A stretch of 64,000 bases of DNA from Eremophila alpestris peregrina. Its lineage: Eukaryota; Chordata; Aves; Passeriformes; Alaudidae. The notes beneath the pieces were generated by a model. That model saw only the letters and a program-made list of their open reading frames with translations, did no database searches and was not told the DNA's origin. The position numbers were made by a program, and so were the translations under genes. Positions 1 to 13,400 of this stretch are shown here, piece after piece. Each line of letters opens with the position of its first letter. The stretch's first letter is position 1. The stretch lies in contig WMCF01000018.1 of NCBI GenBank assembly GCA_009792885.1, positions 11,542,692 through 11,606,691 on the forward strand, written 5' to 3'.

Positions 1-1274
1 CGAGCAGAGATAATCAGGATGCATTTTGGGTGATCCAACGTGTTTACCCTGAATCTGTTTAAACCTTTCAACAGAATTGCTCCAGCCTTGACTTCCTGAA
101 TTTCAGTGGGTGTTTGCAGAACTCGAGGAGCTGTCAGTTTAAAAACAAACCGGAGGGCGCCCGTCCAGCTCGTTTTCCTCGTTAGAAACAAAGCTGTTTC
201 ACTGCAGCTCTGCTTTCCCTCTGAGAGGATGGAAAGTGTGCCTTCACATGCTGGCAGCCCAGGCCCAGAGATAAGTCCTGTGCTCAGGAAGGGCTGTCAC
301 CCACCCAGCTGGGAGTTATCCCTGTGAGACGCCGGCGGCGCAGGACCGAGCCCTCCCTGGGGTTACACCTTGGAGGGAGGTGGCCAGCACTTCTCCCTGC
401 ATGGAAGAGAGCTGTTTGAGGAGGCTGCTGGGCACTGTGGGGGGGACCATGCTGGTTAAGTGGGGTGACTAGGCCTGGTCTGGGAAGTAAAGGGGGTTTT
501 GATCTGTGTTGGAGACCATTGGAAAGTCCTGGAATGATCTAAGGGATGCGAGAGGGATGCTTGGCTCAGACCTGGTCTGAGGAGCTGGAGGAATGAAAAG
601 GCTCCTTGTGGTCTTGATTGCTGCTAAATATGCACAAATAGAGGTTGGGAGAAGTGGTTTTTACTGGTCCCTGCACAGCTGCGTGCCCAGTGTGCCTGGG
701 ATTCCACTGGCTCTTCTTTGGGCAGATTCTGTGGTTTCTCTTGAGGTGAGCAGAGGGTCAGTTCAGGGTGGTACACTTTCAACCATCCTGGCACTGTTGG
801 CTTTAAAATCCTAGACTGTCTCCCCTTCCATTAGAGAATGCTCTCTTTTACTTTTTAATTCTTCACCCCAAATATTCCTGTGTTCTAGCAAACATCCTCT
901 GAGCTTTGTTTTTTGGGAAGTGCTGAAGGTGGACAGGTATCAGACCCTTAACATGCTGGCCCCTTTGATAATAGTGCCTTGCTCCCAAGTGAGTTCAGGA
1001 CTCTTTTCCACCTTATGAATGCATTTTATTAAAACTAACAGTTATGTAGGCAAGTGTCTTCCTGCTTACAGAAGAACTTATTTTTTGACAAGCATATTCC
1101 TCAGCAGTGTGTAGTGTCCCCAAAGGCTGTGAGTCCAGCAGACAGCTTGGCCTAAACAAACCAGATGCCTTATGGAGTTAGGAGAGTCTCCCTGAGAGCT
1201 CCTGTCAGCTTTGGATCTATGAGTTAATCCAGGGTGCAGTCTGGGACCTGACCATTCTTTGTTTTTTCTTTCAG
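1..1274 (+). other. Partial intron at the left edge of the MAP3K2/3-like gene
   Basis: No exon encoding the missing N terminus of about 40 residues is recognisable in any frame here, so the first coding exon(s) should lie left of the window. The stretch ends in a pyrimidine-rich acceptor (TTTTTTCTTTCAG) at 1274. Nothing else is supported. Confidence 0.6.
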
Positions 1275-4200
1275 CAGCGAAATGTCAGGATCAAGTTTGA
1301 ATATGAAGGAGAGAAAAGGTAGGTACCCAGTCCAGTTCCCTGTGAATAAGGGACAAATTACCTTTTCCACCCAACACTGTCCTGCTGACTTCAGCCAGCT
1401 GCAGCTGAGCTCACAGCAGGATCCATTCCCCTAAAATCAGCTGCATTTTTTATATGCAAGAGCCCTGCCTCATAATCCCATTTGCCACAAGAAGCTCCTG
1501 GGATCTGCACACAGGCAAAATGGTTCCAAGCTGGAAGTCATTAAATGCCTCTTTTACCAGGGACATTGGGTGCACCCTTGGATCCTTTTCTCTTGTTAAT
1601 TCTTGAGCCCTGCTGAGCCACAGTGGAGCTGGAACTCTACAGAAATGTGTCCTTTGATTAGCAGCCCATGACACTTACTTAAGATAACCAGATTTTGGGC
1701 ATGGGTCCCATAAAAATAGGGCTGGGAGTTAAAGCTTGTCCGCCCTTCCCTGCTTGACATTTTCATGGAATCACCTCTGCTTGGTGGCAGGGCAGGACAC
1801 AGGCTGATGGCCCGAGGTGCATGCTAAAGCCAAAGAAAATTTAATTAGTGTTATTTTAGGGTTAGACTGTACCTGCTGTAAGTACCTATAGAGGTGCTGC
1901 CTGTGATGGTACAGCAGAGTCACAGGATGCCAAACTGCATCCTCACACTTCCAGCCTTCCTCTCTCTTCAGAGCCTCTTGCTGAAAAAAGAGACGATAAA
2001 TCACTGACCATTGCCTGATCTGGGTTTTCTCTACTGGAGCGGTGCTGGACTGTCTTTTTTTCCACCTGTACCTCACATTAGAGGGAGGAGCAGAGGAGCT
2101 GCACAAAGATTTTTGGTAGATATCCCTGCAGGGTAGTCAGGTCCCCTCTTGGGCACAGCAGAGGAGCAGCATTTCTGTGAGTGTAACAGCAAGGTGCAGT
2201 CTTTATGCTTTGTGATGGAATACAAGTCCTTTCTTCTTTGCTGTCAGTCAAATCCCAAATTCCAGTGGGCTTCTACTAAACTGAGGCTGTTGTATTTGTT
2301 TGTTTGTGCAGGATTATCCAGTTTCCAAGACCAGTCAGATTCAAGGAAGTGGTGCAGAAGGTCACGGACGCTTTTGGACAGACGATGGACTTGGTCTGTG
2401 TGAACAATGAGGTACTCTTCTCCTTTCTGCTGGGGGGCAGCCTTGGGGTGCTTGGTACCAACTTCAGAGTTGAGCAGGGGTTTGTTCTAAAGGCCCTGAT
2501 TTTGTGTTTTACTTGGATGTGAGGAAAAATAACCTTATTTTGTGGTTCCCAGTCAGTGAGTGCACAAGAGCTGTTGTCTGGACACATCTCAGATGGATTC
2601 TCAGACTCCAGGCCAGGATTTTCCTTTGTCAAAATGACTTCAAGTGAGGCCTGCTACACAGGAACATTGTCTTTTCCCCAGAACAAAAGAGGGGTGGGGG
2701 ATGTGAAGTCTTCCCACCTCGGGGGCAGTTGCAGGAGCGTGAAGTGCAGAGCAGGAGGGACAGTGCTGCTCACAGTGTTCTTTTATCTAGCACTGACTTT
2801 GTCTGGCCCAAACCCCCAGCACAACGTGCACATTCTTGTGGCTGGCTCTGCAGTGAAATGTGCATCACTGAACGTTCCTCCAGCAGCTCCTGTGGCCACA
2901 TAAAAGCAGCCAGGAAACCCTGCCTCTGCAATCCTTGCATTTTAAGGCTTGAAGATCTTTCTCCTCCATCATTCATCACACAGGCCTCTGTGTTTTTCCC
3001 ACTTTCTCTTTGAGCCCAGCACTGTGGGTGAAAGGAGGGTCCTGCTGAGGGCTGTTAGCAGAAGGGGTAAATCCTTGGCATCTGTTTTTGGTGTGCTCAG
3101 GGTTTTCTTGTGAGGCATCTGGAGCCACTGGACTCTCAGGGTGGGCTTGGCTTTGGGAAGGAGGAGAGGGCCAAATGGCAAAGAGGTGGGCTTTTAAACA
3201 CAGATCCTTTTGGATCTGCCCTGACAGCTGGCTTGTTCAAGTATTAATTGCAGATGACCTGCAGCCTTTGATTCAAGTATGAATGGACAGAGAGGTCCTG
3301 AAGAGACCTTTCTTCTTTTTTTGCCCCCATTTATTATTTTCTCCTTTCTGTTTCAATAAAGATTTGTTCCACAAAGAAAGTTCCTATTCTTTTACAGTAG
3401 GTACCTCATGATACCAAAGTGTCCACTGGGTTTTGACTTTGAATGCAGTCAGGTTTCTAATCTTGGGCATTCTTTGACAGCCCTCCCGGGAAAAGCCTGC
3501 CATTGAATTCTCCAGGAATGACTCATTTCATTCCAGGTTTCTTGCCACTGGAAGATGATTTCTTTCCAACAACAGCAAACAGAAGCTTAAATAATGTATT
3601 TTATCCCATGTTTAGAGACTGTCTTTCTGGGCATGTGCACAGCACATAGCAGGGCCATGAGCAGGCCTTTGGGTACTCCTGGTTTCTTAGGGTTGGGGAT
3701 GACTTCCAGTGCTTTGTTTTCCTACTCATAAAAGTTCCACCTTGTGAAAACCCACAGCTTTGGGAAGATGTTTGAGAAGCAGCAACTCAGGGTTGCTGTT
3801 GTGGAAACACTATAAACAGACAAGAGGGATCTTTGGTGACATAGCCTATGTGTACACGTGGTGATACCCCAGCATCTGGCTCCTGGGTCAGGATTTTGGG
3901 TGTCATGACTGCAGGTTTCAGAGGGAACATGACCACAGACTCATTGCAGTTAAATATTTCACCCTGTCTTTATGCTCCTTTGCTGCCCTCAGACATCTGG
4001 TAGACCAAATTTACGGTGAGGTCAGCAAGCCCTGCACAGTCTCACAGAGTGGCAGTCCCTGTCCTGGTGGAGGAGGTGTCCTGAAGCCAGGCTCAGTGAG
4101 ATGAGCATGCCAGCTGGGTGGAGCAGGGGCAGGCATGAATCACATCCTGGTGGGACCACGGAATCAGCAGGCTGGGGCTGGTGCAGATAAGAGCAGGGCC

Positions 4201-7200
4201 TGGCCATGGGTGTCCCCCATGGGGCTTGTCTGTGTCAGTTCTAGGCTGGGCTCATCTTTCTGAGGAGTGGGACAGCAAAGCCTGGCCTGGCCAGGGGCAG
4301 CACAGACACCAACTTGTGTGAAGTTCACTGAACCTTGGTGTGCCACCACTTCTCTTCTGACCTCCCATTGTCTCCTCCAAAGCTGCCTCTCAGCATCATT
4401 CTGGGAGCTTAGGGGGAGGTAGAGCCTGGGGAAATGGTAGAGGCACCATTATGGGGGGGAGGGAGGAGATAAAAGCATATTTAGCAAACGTTTGTCGAGA
4501 ATTGTTGATGCCAGTTGGTGCTGCACTGGGCAGGAAGATGAACTAATTGACCTCTCAGATTTTTCCCCAACCCTGTTTCCTACAATTCTTTGGCTTTCTG
4601 CAGTGTCTTAGGGAGTGAGGTCTGACAGTGCTGCTGTAGTTGGTGAAACCTCAGCCTTTGCCCTCACTCTCTTAACCTGCAGTGGGGAGACCATCAAGTC
4701 CCCCACTGAAACATCAGGCTCCAGGGGAGGAAACTATTTAAAAGCAAGCAAAAAAGTCTAATAAGCTCTATTTGTGCAATTTCTCTGTAGGTAAACTTTG
4801 CTGTTAATCACAGCTATGCAGTCTGTAGATCAAATAAAAGCTTCTGGAAATCCACCCTGGCAATTACTTCCATGGGTCTGTGTTGAGTTTCATGCCTAGC
4901 AGATAGCAGTTCCTGATACCCATGAGTGCCACAGTCTGGAAGCCAAGTGGAGCAGATCTTTCTTGTCAGATGTGGGTAATAGGTAAAGCCAAGCTAAATA
5001 CTGGCTCCAGTCCCTTTTACAAGAGGGCAATTTCTCCCTGATGTTTTTGGCTCCTCAGGAGGAGGCACGCAAACATGTTCATGTTGTGATGTTGGAGGGA
5101 GATGAAGTGACCCTACAGAACATTCTGTTCAGAGCAGCAGCTGGGGGATTGCTCTGAACACATGTAAGGAGCTCAGTGGGGAGGGATGGGTGAGCAGTGG
5201 GGCTGAGCTTAGGGTTCAGAGTCAAATTCTGCTTGGTGGTGAAACAAGGGAGAGCAGCTCTCCACCATTCTCAGTTCTGTCTGGGTGAGTGTAGAGGAGG
5301 AGCCTTGTCTGCTTGAGGCAGAGCATTTGTGAACTTCAGTTCCCCAAGGGAATCTCTCCACCTCTGGTGCTGAAGGGAGCAGGCTGATCATTGCATTTAG
5401 TACACATACTCAGTGCCATCTTGGTCTGATATCTTTGAGGAATACAGATTGTTCATTCAAATACGAATGAAGGATGAGAGGAAGTCACGGGATCACAGAA
5501 TGGGCCAGGTTGGAAGGCACCACAGTGGGTCATCTGGTCCAGCCTCCCTTCTTAAGTGGGGTCAAGAATAGAGAGAAGCACACAGCACAGGATTGTGTCC
5601 AGATGGTTGTGGAATATCCCCAGGAAGGAGACTCCTCACCCTCTCTGGGCAGCCTGTTCAGGGCTCAGTCAGTGCACAGGGAAGAAGTTTTGCCTCCAGT
5701 GCAGGGGGAGCTTCCTGCCCATCAGTTCCTGCCCATTCCCTCTGTCCCATTGCTGGCCCCTGAGGAGCAGAGCCTTGTCCCTACTCTGAGCCCTCCCTGC
5801 AGACAGGGACACACAGGGATGAGTTCCCTTCTCAGCATCTCCTCTTGAGCCTGAACAGCTCCAGCTCCTTCAGCCTTTCCTCATAAGAGAGATGCTCCAA
5901 TCCCTTAATCTTCCTTGTGGCCTCAGCTGGCCCTGCTGCAGGAGCTCCCTGTTTCTCTTGAGTCCAGAGGTGGGCACAGCACTCCAGATGTGCCTGACAG
6001 GGCTGGGCAGAGGGGCAGGATCCCTTCCCTCACCTGCTGGAAATGCTCTTCCCAGTGCACCCCAGGATATCACTGGCCTTCTTGGCCATAAAGCCAGGAG
6101 CACACAGTCTGGGCTGTGTTTGCCTACAGGCCAGCAGCCAAACCCTTGGCACCACCCTGGGATCAAAAAGGTTGTCCCAGTGAGCTTGTGAGTGTGGCAG
6201 CTGCTCTGAGGTGGGTTTGCTGTGGCTGGTGGCAGGAGCCCTGATCACCCAGAGGGCTGAGCCACTTTTCAGGAGTTCTGGGAAGCTGTGGCTCCCAGTG
6301 AGAGCCTGCTGGGAGCTGTGGCTGCTCGGTACCTTTGCTCAGTGGAGTTACAGTGTACTTTGGCACAGGCATGAGAATAGCATGTGCTGTGTTGGCCAGG
6401 TTCAGTGCCTGAGGCAACCTGCAGAGGCTGAGGCCTGTTTGCTATGAGATTAGGCAGAATATCCCGGAATGAGGGGCAAGAAGTTGTGCTTTTAATCTTA
6501 GCCCAGGGCAGCAGAAGGCCACAGAGCTCCTCTGAAGTGCAGCTGTGCCGGGTGTTGGAGGCTTTGCAGGCTGTCTGCAGGACATGGTACACCACACAGC
6601 AAGGTTGGGAGGGTCAAATTCCCCTTGGAGGCATGAGGGCAAGAGGCTGCCATTTCCCAGGAAAACATCAGGACTCTTTGCTGCCTGACAGACACTGCAC
6701 TGTGTAGTTCTCTGCTCTTATGAAGAGCAGAAGCTGAATTTGTTCTGCTGGGAGTGAAAGAAGTGGTTCTTGGAAGGAGAGCACTGCACACCTTCCACAT
6801 CAAAAGGGGAAAAAACTTTTATTTGTGGGATGTTCCCTGGTTTCACCTGATGGCCAGACACCAGGGAACTGTGTCAGTGTGCAGGAACAGAACTTGCAGC
6901 AGTAGGGAAGGGCACAAAGCATCTGCCAGAATTAATCCTTAACTCACTGGTGTCCTAGAGCACCACTGCACTACCATCAAACCAGGAAGAACGTGTGGGG
7001 CTGTTTTGGGGCTGGGTAGCAGCAGGTCCAGCCTGCAGAATCAGAGCAGCCCCAGAGCAGCAGGCAGCAAGCCCAAGGTTTCATCCCTCAGCCCTCTCCC
7101 TTTCCCACCAGCTGGATCTCTGGTGTGACCTTTAAGCTTTCCCCTTGCAGATGTTGTTTGTTGTGATTTTTTTGTGTCTGTTCCTCCATAAATGAGGTCT

Positions 7201-7493
7201 TGGAAGAAAATATCAGAGCTCAGTGAGCTGCAGGGCACAGGGGCTCCGTTTTCCATCACCTCCTTGGGTCCCTCCCTCATCCCCCGATTCCCAAGCCGCT
7301 CCCTGTAAGAACCTGGCTCCTTCTGTTTACCCAGCAGTGTGACATTGCCATCCTCCTGTGTTTGTTTAATCCCTTCCAGCTCCTGATCCCACTGAAATCC
7401 CAGGAAGATTTGGACAAAGCGATGGAACAGTTGGAGCTGAGCCCTTGCCTGAAGAGCCTGCGGATCCTTGTGAGCGCTCCAAAGAAAGCGAAC
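1275..7493 (+). CDS. PB1-domain exons of the MAP3K2/3-like gene (three exons)
   Basis: Exons 1275-1318, 2312-2411 and 7380-7493 encode fragment residues 1-86. The opening NVRIKFEYEGEKR and the later QEDLDKAMEQL and LKSLRILV match the beta-grasp PB1 fold of MEKK2/MEKK3, which binds the PB1 domain of MEK5. The lysine in RIKF and the basic EKR turn fit the basic face of such domains. Exon 1 ends in phase 2 (AG), completed by G at 2312; the other two junctions are phase 0. The first acceptor is a tandem CAGCAG, so the leading glutamine is optional. The 4,968-base intron 2412-7379 contains a CR1 fragment and nothing else I can support. Confidence 0.9.
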
Positions 7494-10400
7494 GTGAGCC
7501 CTTCACCTTCTCTGCTCCTTGTGTCTGCAGTGAGGTGCCTTGTTATTGTGTTGGGGAGTGGAAAAGAGTCTCCTGACGGTGCAGAGCAGAGGCCAGGCTG
7601 GTTATGAGGGGGGTCAGCCCTGCTCTGGCTCAGCTGCACAGAAATCTTCCTGTGATAGAGGCCCAGAGGCTGAGCTCGGCTCCCTTTGGCTCCTCCTGCA
7701 TCCTGTGAAGGGTTAAATACCAGGCTGACCCTCAATCTTAAACCCTGAGAGAGCTCCTTGTGCTTTCTTTCTAGAGCTGGTGCCACCATTCCTTGTCACC
7801 TCTCCTGTGTATTCAGGGTGATGCCATGCTGGGAGGCAGCGTGGGGACTGTTCCCTCCTCGTGCTGCAGCCGTGCTAAAGGCTGGGGAGAGCAAATTGGA
7901 GAATCCTTCAGTCTCATGTAGAACTGTCTGGGCTTTCTCTATCTTTATTTATTTATTAGTTTTTTCCTGAGCTCAGTGGTTTTGCAGTTAAGCCTGTGAG
8001 CTTGACCTCGCTTGCACAGAGTGTCTTGCCAAAGCACATGTCGTGCTGCCCCAGGCATGGGCTGTAAAAAGGAGGATTTGGAGATGTTGCAACTCTGTTT
8101 CTTCTTTTTATTTCCTAGAAGTACTGGAGGGACTGGGAGTCTTGAAACTCACAGTGCTTACCCCATTCCACTGCTGGTGCTCACAGCCCTTGGAGCTTCT
8201 CCACTCCTTTTGAGAGGCTTGGGAAGTGCAGGGAGCAGAGTCCCAGGGGGAGCTGAGCTATCAGTTGGGGTTTCCTAAACCCTGGATGGAAATGGGGCAA
8301 TTTGTGGTCACACAGCTGCAAGTCAGCTGCTGCTTGCAGAGGAGCCAGGTAGATTCCTGCCTGCCTTTGAGAGCAGGTCCATCTCTTCCTGAAACATGTG
8401 GCCATGCTCCTGTGTGTGAGAACACACAGTTCCTAGGCCATACATGAAATTATCACAAAATCACAGTTCACTGTAACGTGTGGTCTTAGTAAAACCTGGC
8501 CACTACCAAGTTACAGCTGGATATGCATTTCTTTGCTCTTCCCTGGCCTTCCACTCTCTGTTCCTCTGCCCTGTCACAGAGGAGCCTCTGCAGTGCCCAG
8601 CCTGCCACTGGAGCCTAGGGAGCATGCAGGAGAGGTGCTAATTTTGGGATTGCAAGGGTTTTCAGTCCAGTGGTCAGTCTCTGTGCCTATCTGGAGATAA
8701 TGGAGTGCAGGAACAGTCTTTTATGTCAAATATCTGTATTTGCCATGATCTGTGGGAGCTTAATCTTATTAGACTGTTTTATTAGCAGATGTGAATTGTT
8801 TGTGAATGGCTTTTGGATCACTCTGGATTACGTGCACGTCTTCTTTCCTTTTTCTTTTTTTTTTCATAGTTCTTGGGTAATAGGGCCACAGGGAGCCAAA
8901 TACAGGGTTTCACATGGTGTGTCCACAGGGCTCTGGCCAGTTCTGATCATTCCCTTTGTGTGATTAGCAGCTCCTGCAGCCCAACAACAGCAAGCAGCAT
9001 GAGATGAGGATCTCCAGGTCCATGGGTGATATCATGGGATCCCTGTACAAGGACTCGGAGAGGACACGCAAATATTCCACAGGTCAGTGAAACTGCACTC
9101 CCTGGGGGGCTCTGGGCTGTTTCAACCTGGCCACCACCCTCTTCCCCTTCTTTTTGTCACAACCCTGTGGGTGTTACACATCCCCTGATGTCCCCCACAG
9201 TAACTCAGGGCAGTTGCTGCTCGTCCTGAGACCTGAGGAAGTGAGGCTCTGCAGGGTGGGGTTGAGGTTGTGCTGGGCAGAGTCACTCTGAGCACAAAAG
9301 TGAAGAGAACAGGGGACCTGGGGTGTACTTTGGGGGTGGGAAATGCAGTGATCAAAATTGCCAGTTAATTTGATTGCACTGAGCTTTATCAAAGTGAGGA
9401 GTGATAATCTGTAGGAAGCCCAGACTGTCTGGGACCTTTGGTGATTCCTTTAACTGTGTGCTGTTGTTCTCTGAGTGTCTGTCCCCCTTTCTCAGGTGGC
9501 AGGATAATGTAGCTGAGTGGGCTGGGGCTCCTTAGCTCCTGGGCTGGGACCAGCTTCACCACATAAAGACCAAATTTGTGTCTGTGTGCCATCAGTCTGT
9601 TCTTGTGGCTGAAATGACATCTGTGGTAGCTGTCTCTGGGGTGTGTGCTGTGTTTTGCAGTGGTGACATTCCAGAGGAAGCAGAGCATCCCTTTCCTTCA
9701 GAGGTGCTTGAATTAGGTATCTGCAACCCCTGAAACCAGGCTGGCAAACCCCTGATCTCCTCTGGCAGCCCTGCAGGGACTGGGGTTTGTTTGTAGCCTT
9801 GTGTGGTTTTCTCTTTGGTTTTCTGGGCTTGAGTTTGTGCTTTCCTTGCTTTCTAAAATACCCTGAGCTTTTTGAAATCCTGTTCATCAGCTGTCTGTAG
9901 CTTTTGTGTGAAGGATTTTGTAGAGAGCAGGGTACAGAACTGGTAAAGCAGTATGTAGGACTGTGTAGCAGGAGTATAATTATTCATATTCCACCTTGCA
10001 GGCAGGATGAATGTTTTTTTTTCACAAGTGAATGTTCTCTGTGGGTGCAGGTTATAGGGTAATTTCTATAGATCTTTATCATTTTCGTGCAAGTACTTGT
10101 AGAACTGACAGCCTTGAAGAAAGTGGGGCCCTCCTTCAGAAATACACATGGAGAAATACTTCATCCTCTAAAGATCCTCTGTACTTATATGGCAGTAAAT
10201 ACTTCCAAACTCTTCTCTCTGCTACAAAAGAATGTTTTCCTCCAAAGACTTGCCCCTTCTCTGTTTCATAGCCTGTGCTGATAAAATATCCTGTAGTTTG
10301 CTGCATCTCAGACAAGATGTATAGAGAATATTCTTCTAGGGTAGGTCCAACATACCACTTGTGCAGCCATGCCCAGCTCTTACTGGTGCCAGGGGTGGGA

Positions 10401-13400
10401 GGCACATGTGCAAGGGCTCTCTGAGCCTGCTGTTCTGATGTCTTTTTCTGTTGCTTTTTTTTTTTTTTTTTCCCTAGTTCAATGGATTTTGGGAGTTTGG
10501 CAGAGTCACTAGATGACCCTGAATGAAACATGCACATAAAGCACAGAGTCTCAGCAGAAACTGTCCTTGAGCAAAGCTTCTCTGCTGCCTTTTTTCTTGG
10601 TACATATTAGGCTGTTACTGAGCAAAGATCTGTGGCACTGGGAGCTGTCACTGATGTGTGAGCCTGGGTGTGATGGGCAGGATTGATTCCATGTGGAGCT
10701 GTGCTAGTGGGAAGATGAGTTCCTGCAAAGTTAAGACTTCCCTACCTTTATGCCATTCTTTGCCTGTCCTTGCTGTTCTGGAGCTGCTGGTTCCTGACCA
10801 GCTCTGAGCCATTGACTGTGGGGTGTCACTGCCTTAGGAATGCCCTGAGCCAAGGCAGGCAGAGGGTGGGATATCAGCTCTGCAAGAATGAGAGCCTGAA
10901 ATACAGATGGATTTTGAGGGAATGCTTGAAGAGCAGAGTGGAGGAATGGACACAGTGTGCTGCTTTAGTCAAGGTAAGGGAGGAGAAGCACTGGGCAGCA
11001 CCCAATGAGCTAATGTTGGGATTTTCAGGAGATAATGCACCAAACTCTGAGTCCTTGGCACTTTGACATGGTCAGGTGGCAAAAGTAACCAGCCCAAGCA
11101 TCAGCCATGCCTGTTCCTTTTTCCATGTCAGCCATCAGTCTTGCAGAGAGCTTTTCTGCATGAAAACAGAAAGTCACTCCTCTCTTTGGGTTACCTGGGG
11201 TCTGTAGGAAGCTGCTGCAGCTCTGCTTAGGCAGTGCTCACAATCCAGTGGATGCATTTTTGACTTCCTGAGTCAGAACTGGGTGATGCAGTGGCTGGGC
11301 AGAAACCTCCAGTGAGCTGAAAGAGAGAGCAGCATTTCAAATGGAGCATAAAACCCAGTGTCAGGGAATAGACAGACAGACAGACAGACATGATGCTGTG
11401 TTTTCCTTTCCCAAACTGGGGGTTTCACTGAACTTGGTGCACAGTCAAAAAGCATCCTAAGAGGCTGGGAATTCTGCAGGAGAAACTCTTCTTCCCTTGC
11501 AGTCACAATGCATTTCACAGTGTTTTTCTTCTGCTGTCAAAGTGGTTGCTATCAAAAGAGGATCTTAACTCAGTTCAGCTTTCCTCTTGAAAACACATTT
11601 AAATGGAGATTTCAAGTGTCTTTATAATAAAAGGTGGTTCAGGGTCATGTTCTCCGTGTTTCTGAGATGTCTCATGTTTTTCTGCTGACTCTGCCATGTA
11701 AGCAGCAGAGGAAAGTAATAAAACTGTGTGTAATTGGCACAAGCACATTGGAAGGGAGGTAGATGTTCTCGGGAAGATTTAGCTATTTTTGCTTCTGCTG
11801 GGCAGAAAATGTCTTCATGCAGTGTCCCTGAAAAACCTTATGCAAAGTCAATATTTTCTTTCTTTTTTTTTTTCTTTCCCATAATGTTCTTCAGTGGAAA
11901 TCCCCTTCCAGTTTTTTGATAGCCAGCAAAGGCGCAAGGGAACTTGGACTGAAAAAAGAAAACTTTTTGGGTTCTGGATTTTCAGATAACTGAGGATTGT
12001 TTTTATTTACTTTGAAGAAATACATGTTTTAGAACATTATCCAAAAATTATTTAGCAGCCCCATTCCAGCATCACCATTTCAGTGGAAACATTTACCAGA
12101 AGCTTTATTTTACTGTTTTTTTTCATGGAAAACCAGACTGCTGAGCCTGGCTTCATGTGCCTGCCAGCTCTCTCCAGACCAGGAACATTGCAGGAGTTAG
12201 GATGGATGGCACCTGCTCTGTTTTGAGGAGGAAAATTTATCTATGTGCATCATGCCAGCTTCTTTAGAGCTAGAAAATAGGTTCTGTCTTGCTTAGTGGT
12301 TTAAAAGTACCCTAAATTTGCCTTAAATAAACATGTAGACATCCATGCTCAGAAGGATCAGCAGGGAGAGGGAAGGAGACTTGTAGACATCCCACTGGAA
12401 AAGAAGAAATTGAGGGAGATTAGGTCCATCTGCTCACAGCTCTCCTTGACAGGACCAGAGAGAGAAATTTCCAGCAGGTTTCTGTCTTTCTGCTGTGCAG
12501 CTCTGTCCTGAGCCTGGTGTTTCTGCCAGGGCTCAGAGGAGCAGCAGCACATCCTGATGTTGTGTCCCTCATTTGGGAACGTCATCCCAGGGCTAGGCTC
12601 TCCTGGCTGCAGCTCAGCCCTGGCAGCTGCCAGCAAACCCTCCCCAGCTCTGGCTGCTCAGGGGCTTCTCTCCCCTGCTGCCTGCTGCTCTGTAATGGGT
12701 GAAGTTTTGGGAAGAGCAGGAGGGAGGATGAAGCCAGGGAGTGTGGAGGGAAGCCAGGCCTGGCACAGGGAGCTGGCTGTACGTGCAGCACCACGAGCTC
12801 TGCACACACTGCATGAAAGGCACTTCTGAACTCAGACTCTCAGCAGGGAACATGACAGGCCCCAGTGGGTGCCAGCAGTGGCTGGGAGTCTCCGTGCTGT
12901 CCTGGGACATGCTGTGCTCTCCTCTCACATCTGTGGCTTTACACTGCTGTAACATGGAGCAGGAGTCCCTCCCCAGAGCACCTTGCTGCACAGGGTAACC
13001 GAGGTCAGATGCTCCACCAGTGCCAGCTCTGAGCTGAGGAGTCCGAAGCAGAGCTGCTGAGATCTCATCAGAACTCTGCCTGTACAGCAGTGCCTCCTCA
13101 CAGCCTGCCCCATCCCCACTGGAGCTGATATGTGATCCCACAGACCCCAGGACAGTCCCTTGGGGGCCTCCTCTCCCTGCCTGGTGCTGCTGCTGCTGTT
13201 TCTCAAGTATTGGGTCAAGTGTGGAGAGCATCTGTGATGTGTCAAACAGGCAGATCTGGGCTCTTCTGTCTGTTCCTTCCTCTGCTTCAGGATGGATTAA
13301 TCAGTATTATCCAATATGTCCAATGTGCCGTGTGTTTTCCCCACTATGAGTTAATCCTGCCATGAAACACCACTGTTGCTCTTTTTCTCTGACCCCTATT

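Noticed and set aside
5474..6166. Open frames of about 100-124 codons
   Set aside because: They lie inside a CR1 fragment in the wrong orientation for its reverse transcriptase; no recognisable enzyme motif remains.
7277..7789. 170-codon minus-strand open frame
   Set aside because: It overlaps the antisense of a conserved PB1 exon on the + strand and has no family resemblance.
12614..13231. 205-codon minus-strand open frame
   Set aside because: Low-similarity Ser/Gln/Leu-rich translation within an intron, with no splice context, conserved motif or plausible start.
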